A stretch of DNA of 64,000 nucleotides from NCBI GenBank assembly GCA_023053685.1, contig JALIGW010000029.1, positions 4,598,501 through 4,662,500 on the forward strand, given 5' to 3'. This DNA is from Diadophis punctatus similis (taxonomy: Eukaryota > Chordata > Lepidosauria > Squamata > Dipsadidae). This document shows, piece after piece, positions 14,401 through 26,455 of the stretch; the first letter of the stretch is position 1, and every line of letters begins with the position of its first letter. A program made the position numbers and the translations under genes. The notes below the pieces were generated by a model, which made no database searches, had not been told where the DNA came from, and saw only the letters and a program-made list of their open reading frames with translations.

Positions 14401-17400
14401 CTGCTACCTAGGGAACAATAAGAGAAGAGAGGCAAGAGCCCCCTGTGGCTTAACAGTCAGAGAAAGAAACTTGGGAAGGACCTGCCCTAAAATATCAAGC
14501 AATTAAAAGGGATGGTGGAAAGTTTGAACTTTCAGACTTGCAAGACTGTTAATTCATTCATCTAGTTCTGTTTCCTATCTGATTAACCTGGGAAAAAATG
14601 TCATCAACTCTGCAATACTGAAAGGACTGTACAAAATTCCTGCCCCCACCTTTAACTGCTTGAACCAAAACTGGCAGAGACTGGTGACCATTCACTGAAT
14701 TTCGGCCAACGTTCTCTTTTTGGATACAAGGAGAGATTGTGAGATTGCCATCTGCAGTTGGGGCAGGTGCTTCTTGAGAATGAACTGCAAGAACCGAAGT
14801 TTTTGCAGTTGACTCATGAATTGGGTGGCTGGGATTTCAAGTAAACTCACAGCATTAACACAGCCCATATGGACACAAAGTTTGCATAAGCTTACTTTCT
14901 TAAAACATTTTGGATGTAACTAATTTTGAAAGATTTTTTTTTGGGGGGGGGGTAAAAGTACTTTTGAATAAATTGGAGACCAGAGGTGGGACTGATAAGA
15001 GAGTTGGAAAAAAAAGTCATAGAACTTTGTTATTGCATATGATAACTGCAGCAGATAACTCCTCGTTAGTATAGTGGTAAGTATCGCCACCAGTCATACG
15101 GGAGACCGGGGTTCGATTCCCCAACAGGGAGCCTTCAATGCTTCTAGGTCTTTGTGGTCTGTCCACACCTCGAAGGGGATTTTACTGCCCTCCAGGAATT
15201 GCCTCCAAGTAAGGAGTGCCCAACGGACTGCATAGGCTTCCTTCTCCCAGATAGCCCACCGTCTCTCAGTCTCAGAGAGCCTGCGGGAGGTGTAAGCACA
15301 TGGCTGTAATTCTCCCTTTGCGTTTTACTGAAGCAGCACTGCCCCCACGGCCACATCCCTTGTGTTACAAAGGGCTCTTTGTTGTTTGAGCTTCTCAAAT
15401 GCAGTTTGAAAGCACTCCAGTCACCAATTCAGGGGTTTGCTGGGCCTGGGTTTAGCTTCCCCTTTCGTTTTCAACAAGTTTGTGATCAGTAGGGCAATTT
15501 GAGCGAACATGGGGATGAACTGATGATGCAAGTTAGCGAAACTGAGGAAACTTTTAGTTGTCTACTTGTTCGCAGAGTCTCCCATTCTAGGATCGCTCGA
15601 CCTTCCCAGGATCCATCTCTATGCCGTTTTTCGAGCTTTGGTAGCCTAGAAAGTCCAAGCTGGTCTTATGGAAATCACATTTGGATGCCCAAAGAGGAAA
15701 ACATTTAGCAAAATCTACAAGGGAAGAATGGTTGGTGAAGATGATTGGAACTTGCTGAGATAGCCAAATTCCCCGAGTAGAGAAAAGCCACTATCCATGT
15801 TAATTGCTTATTAAAAAACCCTTATGGACTTATTGCAGAAAATAGAAAAAAACCTCTGAACTTATGATTTATGGCTTTCATGATTAGACAGGATAGATCA
15901 AGGGTGTCAAACTCAATTTCATTGAGGGCTGCATCAGGGTTGTGTTTGATCTTGGGGGGGGCAGGGGGGGCGTGGCCAGCTCGACATCACTCGTGTCGGG
16001 GGTGCCTGTGGTGGCCCAAGCGCTCTGCCAGTGAAAACGGACTCCTGAGCCCCATTTTCGGCTGCGACGGCATCCTGCAACCCTCTGCCAGTGAAAATGA
16101 AGCTTGGGAGGCCTGCCTGCAGCCCTCCCGAGCTCTGTTTTTTTATGACAGGGGCACTGTGGTCCGGTCCTTTGCTGCTTCCAGGGCGGCCTCGTGGGCC
16201 AGATCTAAGAACCCCCTGGGCCGGATCCAGCCCCCGGGCCTTGAGTTTGACACCCCTGGGATAGATGATAGAAAGAAGGCAGACATTTTGTAACTTTAGA
16301 GAAAGAAGGACATTTATAATTGTACTTATAACTGGCATAAAGAAGTTTGGAAGCCACTTCTTTGTATCTTTTTCTTTATTTTCTCTTTTTAAAAAACTTT
16401 TTCCTTTCTTGCATTTCTAGCTTTCTCTTTTGATTTTTCATTTTCTGTCTTACTTGATATATTAGTTTTTATCATTTTAAAAAAACTTTTAATAAACTTA
16501 TTTTTAAAAAGGAAAGCTATAAATTTCTATTAAGAGACAGGTTGAGATGGTGAGACTTTGCCCATTCATTCACCAGGAATCAAACTTATGTTGTCATCTT
16601 AATACGCTATTTCAAATTCATCATGTCTTTATCTCTCATCTGAAGCTGATATCCCTAAACTTCCCATCACTTCTTATGTAGATTATTTTAATGTGAGATT
16701 TTAAAAATTTGCTTTGAACACGTGGCTTTGAACACGTGGCTCAGCTCTCAGGAGCTGAGATAGCGCAGTGGTTAAAAGCAGCATTGCGACCTTCAGCTGA
16801 TTGCTAGTTCAGCAGTTCAGCTGTTCAAATCTCACTAGGCTCAAGGTTGACTCAGCCTTCCATCCTTCCGAGGTGGGTAAAATGAGGACCCAGATTGTTG
16901 GGGGCAATATGCTGAACTCTGTAAACCGCTTAGAGAGAGCTGTAAAGCACTATGAAGCGGTATATAAGTCTAAGTGCTATTGCTATTGCTATTGCTTTAA
17001 AAACAGCCTAACTTTTTCTCAGGAAAAAGAACAAGTAAAAATACAGAATATCCAGCATAAACATACTGCATAATCAAGTATGTAAATTTACCCAGTTTAG
17101 AGGAGGTCGAGTTAACCAATAGTCAACTCTCCCTTTTAGCCTCCAGCTGTAAAATGAAACCACTCCTATACTAGCATATCCATTAGTTTGTTCAGTTTTG
17201 CATCTCCAATGGACACAAATGAAACTACAGCGCAGCTAGGTCTTCCACCAACCTCTGCATGTTGGCTATGACTATAAAAAGGACTGTTGTACCTATTCTG
17301 TTTGCTTTTTATCATAAAACTTATTGCAATGGTTAGGGACTCAAAACTGTTCCCAGCAAACATTTATACGTTGTGTGTAATTCTTTTATCCATATTACTG

Positions 17401-18999
17401 CTAACCACAGCATTGTTTAACACTTAATGAAAATATGCCTGTATTACTTACTACTAAACTGGTCTGTTAATCTGTGTCAGAAAAAACCACATTTTGGATT
17501 AAAACAGACCAGACCATCTTTTTAAGCAGGTGCCATTTTGGCATATCTAATTATGAGATTTATCCCCACCTAAACCCTTTTATGGACTTCAGGAAGTTGA
17601 TATACTAATATTAAATAAAAAAACAGTGATAATAAATACACAGCTATATTAATACAAAAAAGTACCTTAGATACCATATTATTTATCGCAAATTCAATAA
17701 CCAGTAACACTGAGTCATTCATTACTCAACTATCTTCACTAATTACAGGTTCAATTTTAAGTTTTCTTTCTATAATTTGACCTCTAACAACCATTTGAGT
17801 ATTAATAGCACTCTATCATAAATATCTAATCAATAGTCCCCAAATAGTGGGCCACAGACTCCTGGAAAACTGCAGAGTCATTGCAAGGGGCCCACAATAC
17901 ACATGAAACATAAAAAAAAAAAACCACTTACACAGTTTTGGTTTGTTTTTTGCTGGGAGAGATATTAACAAAAAAGTCAACTTCACTGCCTGGATTGAAG
18001 TGGAAGGGAGTAAAATACTGGGCTGGTCTAGGAGGAGACTAAAAGAAATAACAGCAGCCAGTTTGTCCGATTCCTCCCTTTTTTCCTGGGTAATGCTAAT
18101 ATTTCTCTTCCTCCCAGCATGCAAGTCTTCTTGCTCTTGCCTCACTCAATGTATCATGGCTGCAAATTGCCCATAAATGCTCTTGCCCCATACTAGTGAT
18201 ATTACTGTACCTATACTCCCCCTTTGCTTTCTTTGTCTCCCAGAGCTATCGAGTTATCTCACCAGGCTTCTTAGGCATTTCATGTGCTCCAGTTTAGCTA
18301 TTTATACTTCATATTTCTAAACCCTCCATCTCCCACAAAGAGGGGCTCAGGGCAGTGTACAATATAATACAACCAATAAATAAAACAACATAGACATATT
18401 AAAACTAAAATTAAGTTATAAAATAATGACTATGAAACATAATTTTTTTAAAAAAATGTTCATTCTTATATTTTCCTTCTCTCATAAATGGACAGTCTCA
18501 TTCTCTGGTACTATGTTATTCTTCGTCATTTGACTTACCACCAGAGCTACAGAAGTAGAGGAGCCCAGAACAGTAGTAGAGGAACCTTCTTAGTCATATC
18601 ACCAGCACCTCCACAACTAAAAGCTCCCAAGCCTGTCCACTCACCTGAGTGACAAGCATGGAGGTCTCACTGAGCTCCAGCATTTCATGCATTGGCCACC
18701 ATTGCCTAGCAGAAAACAGCTTCCATGATCAAAGTTCAAAGACAATTGGAGTTTCCTTATAAGGATCTAAATAAGTTTTGCCATTTTGGCTAACTGCAGA
18801 TGCCTATGACGATATTCCAATGGTGTAGTCAAAAATGAATGAATGAGATAATAACTCTGTTAGCTTTTTCATGGGGTTAAAAAACTAAAATAGCTTTAAA
18901 AGATCTTGAACTTATAAATGTTAAATACCTGTTGTACATATCAGCCATCATCTCCACTTCCAGCTCAGCTGCCAACTGCTGAGCCCGCAGAGGATCCAT
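8238..18999 (-). CDS. TIMM10: TIMM10, mitochondrial import inner membrane translocase subunit Tim10 (2 coding exons)
   Basis: Small Tim chaperone of the mitochondrial intermembrane space. In the family it assembles with TIMM9 into a hexamer that escorts hydrophobic carrier proteins to the TIM22 complex. Coding exons are 18929-18999 (start codon 18997-18999) and 8238-8439; together they give 273 nt, 90 residues plus stop, the same length as human TIMM10. The intron is GT-AG and splits the Arg24 codon (AG|A). The twin CX3C motif is intact: Cys29-HRK-Cys33 and Cys50-LDR-Cys54, the pairs oxidised by the Mia40 relay. The N-terminus reads [20 protein letters not shown] and the C-terminus ends QQGTGPA, both essentially as in mammals. 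There is no cleavable presequence, as expected. The intron is 10.5 kb and full of repeats. The upstream GC-rich region is the probable promoter. Identification is very secure; only the 5' noncoding exon is unresolved. Confidence 0.97.
9037..9171. mobile_element. Foldback MITE (CAGGGGTCTCCAACC family)
   Basis: Inverted repeat with arms of about 60 bases around a short centre: CAGGGGTCTCCAACCTTGG to its complement at 9153-9171. The whole unit can fold into one hairpin. Same family as 40602-40736. Confidence 0.85.
9943..10633. mobile_element. MITE with TACCATATTTTTCGG ends, split by a SINE
   Basis: Ends TACCATATTTTTCGGTGTAT and CCGAAAAATACGGTA are inverted repeats of the widespread ATTTTTCGGnnTATAAG family, probably Tc1/mariner-related with TA ends. 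A Sauria SINE is inserted at 10093-10327. Confidence 0.75.
10093..10327 (-). mobile_element. Sauria-type tRNA SINE, copy 1
   Basis: Antisense copy from the CAATAGCACTTAGACTTATA tail to CGCCACCTCGGCTCC. Target duplication AGCAAACAG at 10084-10092 and 10328-10336. Inserted inside the MITE at 9943-10633. Confidence 0.9.
10653..11041. mobile_element. Tigger-like MITE, copy 2
   Basis: Starts AGGTAATCCTTGATCAACGA, ends GAGGATTACCTGT. TIMM10 intron. Confidence 0.75.
12061..12227. mobile_element. Tigger-like MITE, truncated copy 3
   Basis: Only the right part of the family is present, from ATCATAAATACATGCCAG to GTTGAGGACCACCTGT. Confidence 0.65.
12937..13323. mobile_element. Tigger-like MITE, copy 4
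   Basis: Starts ACAGTAGTCCTCTGCTTACA, ends AGTCGAGGACTAGCTA. Full length. Confidence 0.75.
13481..13990 (-). mobile_element. CR1 LINE 3' end, antisense
   Basis: Begins with AGAATAGAAT units (the complement of the CR1 3' tail), then AGTTGGAAGGGACCTTGGAG and GTCCAACCCCCTGC, the hallmark of the CR1 3' region. TIMM10 intron. Confidence 0.85.
13991..15059. other. TIMM10 intron, no recognised feature
   Basis: Unremarkable AT-rich intron sequence between the CR1 fragment and the tRNA-Asp pseudogene. Confidence 0.5.
15060..15131 (+). pseudogene. tRNA-Asp (GTC) pseudogene
   Basis: 72 nt that follow vertebrate tRNA-Asp closely: TCCTCGTTAGTATAGTGGT (A box), GTC anticodon, and GGTTCGATTCC (B box). The anticodon stem is broken (GCCAC against ACGGG) and one acceptor pair is lost, so it is not expected to work. 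Its 3' end abuts an antisense gypsy fragment directly. Confidence 0.85.
15132..15695 (-). mobile_element. Ty3/gypsy LTR retrotransposon pol fragment (RT thumb and RNase H)
   Basis: On the minus strand the pieces read [15 protein letters not shown], then [10 protein letters not shown], then [20 protein letters not shown], then SKPLNW and AFEKLKQQ, and [20 protein letters not shown] with [15 protein letters not shown] and [12 protein letters not shown]. These are the Ty3/gypsy reverse transcriptase C-terminus and start of RNase H. Stops and frame changes make it non-functional. No LTRs seen. The sequence stops abruptly at the tRNA-Asp copy. Confidence 0.85.
15899..16258. mobile_element. hAT MITE, CAGGGGTGTCAAACTC family
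   Basis: Ends CAAGGGTGTCAAACTCAA / TTGAGTTTGACACCCCTG, perfect 8-bp duplication GGATAGAT (15891-15898, 16259-16266). Lies in the TIMM10 intron. Confidence 0.92.
16751..16997 (+). mobile_element. Sauria-type tRNA SINE, copy 2
   Basis: Starts GGAGCTGAGATAGCGCAGTG, includes CTTCCATCCTTCCGAGGTGG, and ends in a (CTATTG)n tail. A 14-bp tandem repeat GCTTTGAACACGTG (16711-16738) lies just before it. Confidence 0.9.
16998..18928. other. TIMM10 intron near the first coding exon
   Basis: No recognised repeat or exon. A gap-like AT-rich stretch at 18350-18470 may be an old LINE end (ends in AAATAATGA-type sequence) but is not assignable. Confidence 0.4.
18929..18999 (-). CDS. TIMM10: TIMM10 coding exon 1
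   Basis: 71 nt encoding residues 1-23 and two bases of Arg24, ending in the donor ACAG|GTATTT on the minus strand. The reading [20 protein letters not shown] is near-identical to vertebrate TIMM10. It is too short for an ORF scan. The 5' UTR continues upstream (above 19000) to an acceptor I cannot place exactly. Confidence 0.95.
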
Positions 19000-19819
19000 C
19001 ACAACTTCAAGTAAATGGCTTTTTTATAGCTGGAGAACACAAATATTAGAAGCTAGTAATTCTATCACCATAAAAATATGTACACACACATTCACTAACA
19101 CAATAAAATTGTACATGCTCAGTATTTTAGAAACCTCATTTGATAACCTAATCCTATTTGTAACCTGGCTAATAAAATGTGAGAGTGCATCAATCAATTC
19201 AAGTCCCATTTCCCACTTTAACCAATCAGTGTCATGGCAAGAAAAAGCCACTATATCAACTCTTGAAGCAGAAAGAGATGGGGGTTAAAAAGCCTCAATG
19301 AGGAAGGGAGAAGAATAAGATGGCAATTACTTGGATAGAAATTAAATTTAACTTGTACACATTGTAATCTTGTATTTTAAATTTTAAATGTATGTCATAT
19401 AGTATGCTTTATTTTAATCATGATGCTTCTGACACGAATAAACAAACTTGATAGATGGAAGGGCTTTCTCTCTTAATCTTCTACTTCGTTATATTGGGAA
19501 AAATTAAATGAAATAAAAAAGACCTGAAATAGAAAGACGGATCTCAAAGCTTTTTCGCCCAGAGTGAGCTCGTTTGGCGGCTATTGCTGGCGATGGTGGA
19601 GGGAGGCGCGTCTTTTTACCAGCTTCTCTAATGAAAGTGAGCAAACCTATTGGTGTTTCCTACCCTATCTTCCCCTTTTTTTCAGTTCCTGTGCCTTGCA
19701 GCCTCGCCTCCACCAAAAAGACCCCGCTCCATCCATTTTCTGCCTCTCCAATAAACTTATATAAACACTTCAACAGCCTTCCCGCTTTCATTGCTATCAA
19801 AACTCACCTTCGGCCCAGG

Positions 19820-20012
19820 TACCAACCGGAAGCACGAGGAAGCAACACTTCCGCCAGTGTGCCTTTGGTTTCATTCCCTTCTTGGATACCATAGAAACCT
19901 TCCGGATGAACTCTTGCCTTCTCTAGGCAGCCGGAGAAGTTCTCGAATTACCTCAGTCCAATACTGTAAGGCTCTTGACATCACGTGCCATGCGCAGAGC
20001 TACTGCGCAGCT
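19820..20012 (-). promoter_or_regulatory. Candidate TIMM10 promoter
   Basis: A GC-richer stretch (about 19550-20060) about 1 kb upstream of the TIMM10 start codon. It holds two ETS/GABP-like sites (CCGGAAG at 19826-19832; CACTTCCGC at 19846-19854), a CACGTG E-box at 19982-19987, and two TGCGCA half-sites (19991-19996, 20004-20009) that resemble NRF1 half-sites. This combination is typical of nuclear genes for mitochondrial proteins. The start site and noncoding exon are inferred, not seen. Confidence 0.4.
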
Positions 20013-20189
20013 GCAGCGTGATGGAAGCGGTTCATTTCTATTTCAAACCATAGAGAGGAGGGAGCCGCGAGGAGAAGTCTGAGATATGGTGGCTAGAGCG
20101 CTGGATCGCGGCTACCTGAATTCACAGCCGGCATGGCTTCTAGCTAGGGAATTCTGGGAGTTGTAGTCCAAGAGGTCAAAGAAGGCTGT

Positions 20190-22005
20190 CCTGATGTTCC
20201 GGAGCATCGTAGGGAAGAGAGCAAGCCTGGAGCGATTGGGTGGTTTTTTTTCTTCGGAAAGAAGGGCAAGATAAACTAGGGCTGCTGTTTTATCAATGAA
20301 CCTTTGCACGAGACGTGGTCGCATTTACAGCAGGCGCTGATTATTCACTGTACCTAAGGCTTTTTCAACACCACGTTTCTGAGTTTGAGCGATAGACTGA
20401 ACTGAACTCTAAACTAATCAACCTGTCCGGGTTTCTCAGAGCACATAGAGTAAAATGCAGTTTCCAATCTACGGGAAATAACGATTGCACTTTATCCTAC
20501 TTTGATCAGTTAACACCAGTTAACATCAATTAACAAGCCTTCCCGAAGGAAAATAAGCATGTAATCTGCAAAGATAAATTTATGGAATAACTTTATTGTC
20601 ACTTTGTCACTAATCTGCATATATTAAAATGAAATTTCCTTCGTACAGCTCTCAAAGGGCCACCACCTCCAATATGCACTACATAAACATTGTTACTTTA
20701 TTTTATCCCGCTTTTTAATATGCATACACAGAGAGAGAAATCAACTAAAGATGCGAATTCTAGCACTTTTGGAATATGTCTATAGGAACATACATATACA
20801 ATAGATGGTGATATGTCAACAACCTCAAAGGCTTTTTGAAAACCTAAATATCTCCAAATCCCTCAAGGCTCTTGAGTAAATTTAGAGATCATGGGACAAG
20901 AGGATCTATCTCTATAATTAACATAATCTATAAAAATCAGAAAACAATGTGTAAAAATCTGAAAACTGTAAAAAATAAATAAGACGGTTTGCTCAGTGGA
21001 GAGAAATAAGAACTGAAGTCCATCAAGAATATATTTTGGGATCAGTGTTTTTTTAAACATAAATCACCTTGACTTGAGGGTAACAGCAAGGCAGCCAAGT
21101 TTACAGTTGATCCCAGTTGATAGTTATTCAGGGAGATGTTTTTGAGCTGAGGTAAGACCATCTACCAGGGATACTTTAACATGAATTCCTGTATAATTCA
21201 GATACTACAGATCCAGGCTCAGTAACCCTAGAAAAATCCTAGTTGTTACATAATAATGTTGGGATAATGTTAATAATGTTTCTTTTCTAAAAAGGAACTG
21301 CATTAGTTAACCTGAATACAACAAAGCAATGCACTGTTTTAATTATGTGGGCTTTAAAAATGTAGTTTTTAAAGCCCACATAACTATTCAACTCACTGAG
21401 TCTCTTCTTCCTAGTGTTATTCTTGCGCGATGGCAGGGTTTGCTTATTCATCTTATTGGGTCTACTTCTGTATAAACATGCACAGAATACTAGATTTCAA
21501 TCTTTCTATTTTTCACCTAGTTATGTAGCTTTTGTTACTCTCTTCTCCTTGGGCAAGTTTGTCATCCAAAGATAACTGAAAATTTAATATGATTAGGAAC
21601 TGATAGTTGTACTGAATATATTTGTTGGTTTGAGAAAAAAGAGATTGTAAATTGACAACTTTGGAAACTGAGAATCATCTAAAACCTTTCCATCTGTCTC
21701 ATCAAATTTAAAGCCAACATTTTGGTCTCCTACAGATTCTTGGCAGCATGCCCATCATTATGCCTCCCTAACAAAACCCCATGGTGCATGTATGTGATAG
21801 TCCCCTAAGCAAATATTTTATTACACCCTAATACAGGAGAGTGACAGGTATTAGTCATGGAATATGCGATAAAATATGATAAGGTGTTTGTTGATATTGG
21901 GCCAAAAAGAATGAGATCCAGCACAGGCAGCAACACTTATTTTTCAAAATGTTACATACTTGCATTTATTACTGTTTGAGATGTCGATGACATTTATTAT
22001 ATCAG
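20190..22005. other. Intergenic between TIMM10 and SMTNL1
   Basis: No gene. Contains a perfect 18-bp hairpin at 21343-21383 (see findings). Confidence 0.5.
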
Positions 22006-22366
22006 CAGTCCCCAACATTTCTGGCACTAGGGACCAGTTTCGTGTCCCTAGTGCCAGGGACAATTTGTGGAAGACAATTTTTCCACAGACCGGGAATAGG
22101 GGTGAGGATGTAGAATGGTTTCGCACCAGGGGTGAAATGCTACTGGTTCCGCCCGGTCTGGGCATACCGGTAGCGGCGGCCGCCAGTGGTTCAGAGAAGC
22201 AGTAGCAGCAGCAGTGCGAGTCTCCACCCACCCGCCCGGACGTCGCAATTTTCATGTTTTTAACCTGCGCATGCGCAGAGGGTGAAAAAGCACGCGCAAC
22301 AGGGGCGTGCACGAGTGAAGCGAGCACTTCCGGACCGGTAGGGAAGGTAAGTAGATTTCACCGCTG
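22006..22366. mobile_element. Two hAT-like elements joined or nested (CAGTCCCCAAC and CAGGGGTGAAATGC families)
   Basis: The left part (22006-22126) starts like the CAGTCCCCAACnTTTnTGGCAC hAT family and is cut off. The right part (22127-22366) has ends CAGGGGTGAAATGC / ATTTCACCGCTG and carries TGCGCATGCGCA at 22266-22277. No clean 8-bp duplication around the inner unit; weakly similar flanks (TATATCAG / ATATACAG) enclose the whole. Confidence 0.65.
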
Positions 22367-25300
22367 ATATACAGGTATTGCAGCAGCTTGTATTTTGTGA
22401 AGTTGCCCATTATACTTTATCTGCATGCAAAACTAATTTCTTTATCATTAAATACATGGGATGACCCCAATCAGAGATTTTAAATTGTTTACTGAAGAAT
22501 CTGACTAGCAAAATCTTTGCAAAAGTTGTAAAAAACGTCCCTGTTGCAATCATTAGAAAGCATTGCTTCTGTGTTAAGCAAAGCCAAGAAAGCTTTTGAT
22601 AAAACATGCTGCCTTTCTTTTGTAATGATTTTTCACCCTTGATAATTTGCTTTCAGATACCTTGTTGTAAGATTTATATTGAATTTGTCTGTGACCACAT
22701 AGCAAACAAACAAATTGTACGAATATCTCTGAAAAGCTGCAGGAAACTATTCATGTTGCTATATTACACCACCTGCATTGACTAAGTTGCCCAAATCCTG
22801 TCTTTGGTGAACTCTTTCCTTAGATCTAGTTTCAGGGTAATAACTTCCCTGGATAAAAATGGCATTCCGGGCTAATGCCAGCCAAGGAAGGTGGTTCCAA
22901 CATTTCTGGAACATAAACCTATGCCCCGGACTGATATCTTTGTAAATTATGTCAAGACAAGAATGAATTGTGGCTCATTTTGTGAAGGGCTTTTGCTGTC
23001 CTTTTTTCCTTTGGTCGTGCAAGGAAGCAACCTAGAGAGAAAGATTGTCTGCCTGATTATTTTCTGAGACTAGATGATTTCCTGACTTTTGGGGTTTACT
23101 GTAGGTCAGCGCTGAATGAAATTTGATTTGCCTTGTGTCTGATTAGCTTCTGCAGTGGCAACTGATGTAAGCAGACACTTCATTGGTACTGTTCACTATG
23201 CAGAAGCTTTAAAACATCAGATAGTCTCTTCAAAAGTAGGCCACAAGAAGTTTGGAGACAAAAATAATCAATTGGTCAGATAATTGATCATTCAGGTTGC
23301 AATGTGGGATGAGCTTGAGCAACCCGTATGGCTTGTTCTCTTTCTATATTCTGTATTTTAATTGGCACAAACAATGATACCACATCAGGCAAGAGGGTTA
23401 AAGATGGAGCCATAGCTCCCTCATAGCTCAAGAGAGGACTGTTTCGCAAGGAGAAGATTCTAAATTCTATTCCTGACACAAACAGAGCAATTGAACCCTA
23501 TGGGCAGGTGTTAGTTAATAGTCCTTTCCTTGGGCAAAGATGCTGCCATTTCTGGGCTGAGCTGGATTAATGGACAAGTAGCTTGACCTGATATAAACAT
23601 GTTTCTGTGAGTTGCAACTAGATTTTAAGTTTCTTGAATCCAAATAAGTAAATGTACACATATAAACCCATGCTAGTTTATAATGCTGGGACTATGCAAT
23701 CTTAATTAGCTCGACAAGACTAAGATTACTGTTATGGCCAAACTCTGCTTGTCTGTCAGTTAGATACTACTTTTCCTCCATAAACAAAAAATATCTACAG
23801 ATGAATTTTTTATCATTTATGCTTAAAATAGCAATCCTTGGAGGTGGACTGAGAGAATGTAAGCTGGTCCAAAGTAATCCAGTGAATTTCCATGTCTGAG
23901 AGGGACTTGGATCTTCCTACTACTGGTATGTTACCTAGCACATAGTATTGTGGTCACTGAAAGTACTTGGCACTCCAACTAAGTATATTGACTTCATTTC
24001 CATTGTTCTCCTTTATATCCATTTCTCCCCCCCCCCTTCAGTTCAGTCATGTTTAATTCTTGAAGACCTTCCTGCAGATTTCCTGAATTTTTTTTTCAGA
24101 ACTGGTTTGCCATTGTCTCCATTTTCAGGCTGAGAGAAAGTGATTGGACCCAGCTGGTTGTGTGCCTAAGGCATGGAGTCAGTGGTCTTCCAAATTCTAC
24201 CCTGGTGCCTTAACCACTGCATCAAGCTGGCTCTCATCCTATTATTTAGATTTATTTATCATCTGTTAATTTATAACAAACTGTAATGCATCTAACAAAG
24301 GGGACTCTCAATTTTGATGTTCATTCATTATAAAATGTGTACTCCCCAATATTCTGCAACAATCATTTCTGTTTTTTGTCTTTCTCCTTAAGACTGAGAT
24401 ATTGTTGTATAGGAGGACCTCTTCAAGTATATGCTCCCAGAATAGTGGGGTCCACAACTTCACTACATCTTGACAGCAGGTAGAGTGGGGTAGTGCAAAG
24501 TGGGGGGGGGGAACTCGGTCAATTATCATGGTTCAGATTTAAATTGTCTTGTTAGCTGTTAACCATTTCAAAAACCTAAATGCTCTGCATGTAACAGAAT
24601 ATTGTAGGAGTTGCTTTCCTGGGAGTATGTTTGCATCGTAGACATAAAATAGTCTAATGGTTCTTCCTTCTGCCCATGGACAAACACATGAACATCGATT
24701 CCCTGGGCTGGAATAGTTACTACAGTATAGGCCTTTCAGAATCATTTTTTGCTGTGTTGTAAGTAATGCCAATTCATAAATGCCTTGTAAAAGGCTCTTG
24801 ACTAAACATGGGTGCTAGCAAAGATTAATTATACGAAACATGTCATTCAGACTATTTTAATCAAGGCTAAATTTGGAAGCCCAAATGACAAACTTGTCTG
24901 TTCTTTTGCCCAACTAATTGCAGTCTGTCTGCCTGTGACTCACGGAAAGAGAAATCAATGTTTCTTGAGTTTGACCACAACTCTGGCTGGAACTGGCTCT
25001 TCATCGAGTGCTTGTATTAGGAGGGTTAGAAAATACCTTTATCATGCAGTAGCTTTTACTGGCTGACATTGCTTTTATATTTAGTAAGTAATTTGAGACC
25101 ATCTTTGTGTATCTTGTTATATAAAGAGCAAATAAAGCCATTTCTCTCTGCTGTCCATGAATCAATACAGACTTGATAAGAAGAAGCTCATCCCAAATAA
25201 GCATGGTTTGTTTACTTTGGGGGGAAAACCTGCAGTATGATGAAAAAAGATCATACGAGTGCTATTTCTCTCATTAGTAAACCAATTCCTAGCACCAGGT

Positions 25301-26447
25301 TTTAAAATTATTTATTTTATTGGGCTTATGTCACTCCAGCCAACAACTGATTCTGAGCAGATGATAATCCTGTCATTCTATCTTAATGTAAGTAAAGAAA
25401 ATTATAATAGCAATAAAAGTCCAAACTAATAATTTTAAAGTACTACATTGTATAGCTTTCCTATGCAAGGAATCATAACCCTGTAGAGTCATATACAGAA
25501 GGAATTTCAATCATCCCCTGTCAAAGGTCCTTTGAAATAACCAAGTTTTAATTGCTTCTATAAATTCTAATAATGTTGGGGCACATCAACATGTCCGGAA
25601 GGCAGCTTAGGAAGAACAAAAGTAGTAAATCAGTGCTTAGGAAGAAGATTACCAGAACCCCCAACATGGTTTCAACCTCCAGTGTGTATAATTTTTCTTT
25701 GGAGACAAAACACTAATTACAAGTGTAATTAGTGAATCTTTCTGCTTGTAGATGGTTGATGTAATAAACTCGTCCTATACATCTGGGCATGGCAGCTTCA
25801 TAATGTATTACATGCCTTTCTTCCAGTTGTATTCTGTGTAATAAAAGTAAGTTTTGTTTTTGTCTCTGGATCACAATGCAGTTCTTGTTATTGTTCTCCA
25901 TCCCTATGTCTTGTCCCTGTTATAGTCTAATTTTAGGAACTCGGTCTTGTTTGGCCACAAGGAGTCAGAGTGGCTTCAGAAATATATAAGTGGGTATAAC
26001 CAACTGCACTTGTGTGACTGTCATACTGAAGAGGTTAATCCCATAGTTTTCACCAGATTTTCACTGTCACCCCAGGAGCACATTATAAACTAAGTCTACC
26101 CGAGTCCTTGGCAAATCATATATTTAAACCATGAGTTCCTTCCAGCAGAGAGCTATCTGAGTTTTGTTCCCATAGCAGTGTTTACAGCAAATACTTTCTG
26201 CCAGGTTGTGAAAGATGGGAAAAAAAGAGTGTTGACAATATTTGTACAACTTGCGTTGCCAGTGCAATATAACTCTATCGTAGAAACTTTCTTCTTCTTC
26301 TTCAAGTAAACGTAACTGAAGTGATGATATTCAAAAACATATTTGCCCAAATCATAATATGAACATGTTTTTTGACATTGCGTCCTTGGAAATTGCTATC
26401 TAAATGCTAAATATGATCTGCAGTGTTAGCATGTCCCTTAGAAGAAA
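22367..26447. other. Intergenic, mostly unannotated
   Basis: Apart from a SINE-like remnant at 24101-24235 nothing is recognised. Short open frames are shadows without similarity I know. Confidence 0.45.
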
Positions 26448-26455
26448 GTTGCAAC

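Noticed and set aside
15060..15131. A functional tRNA-Asp gene
   Set aside because: At least three of five anticodon-stem pairs are lost and one acceptor pair is mismatched.
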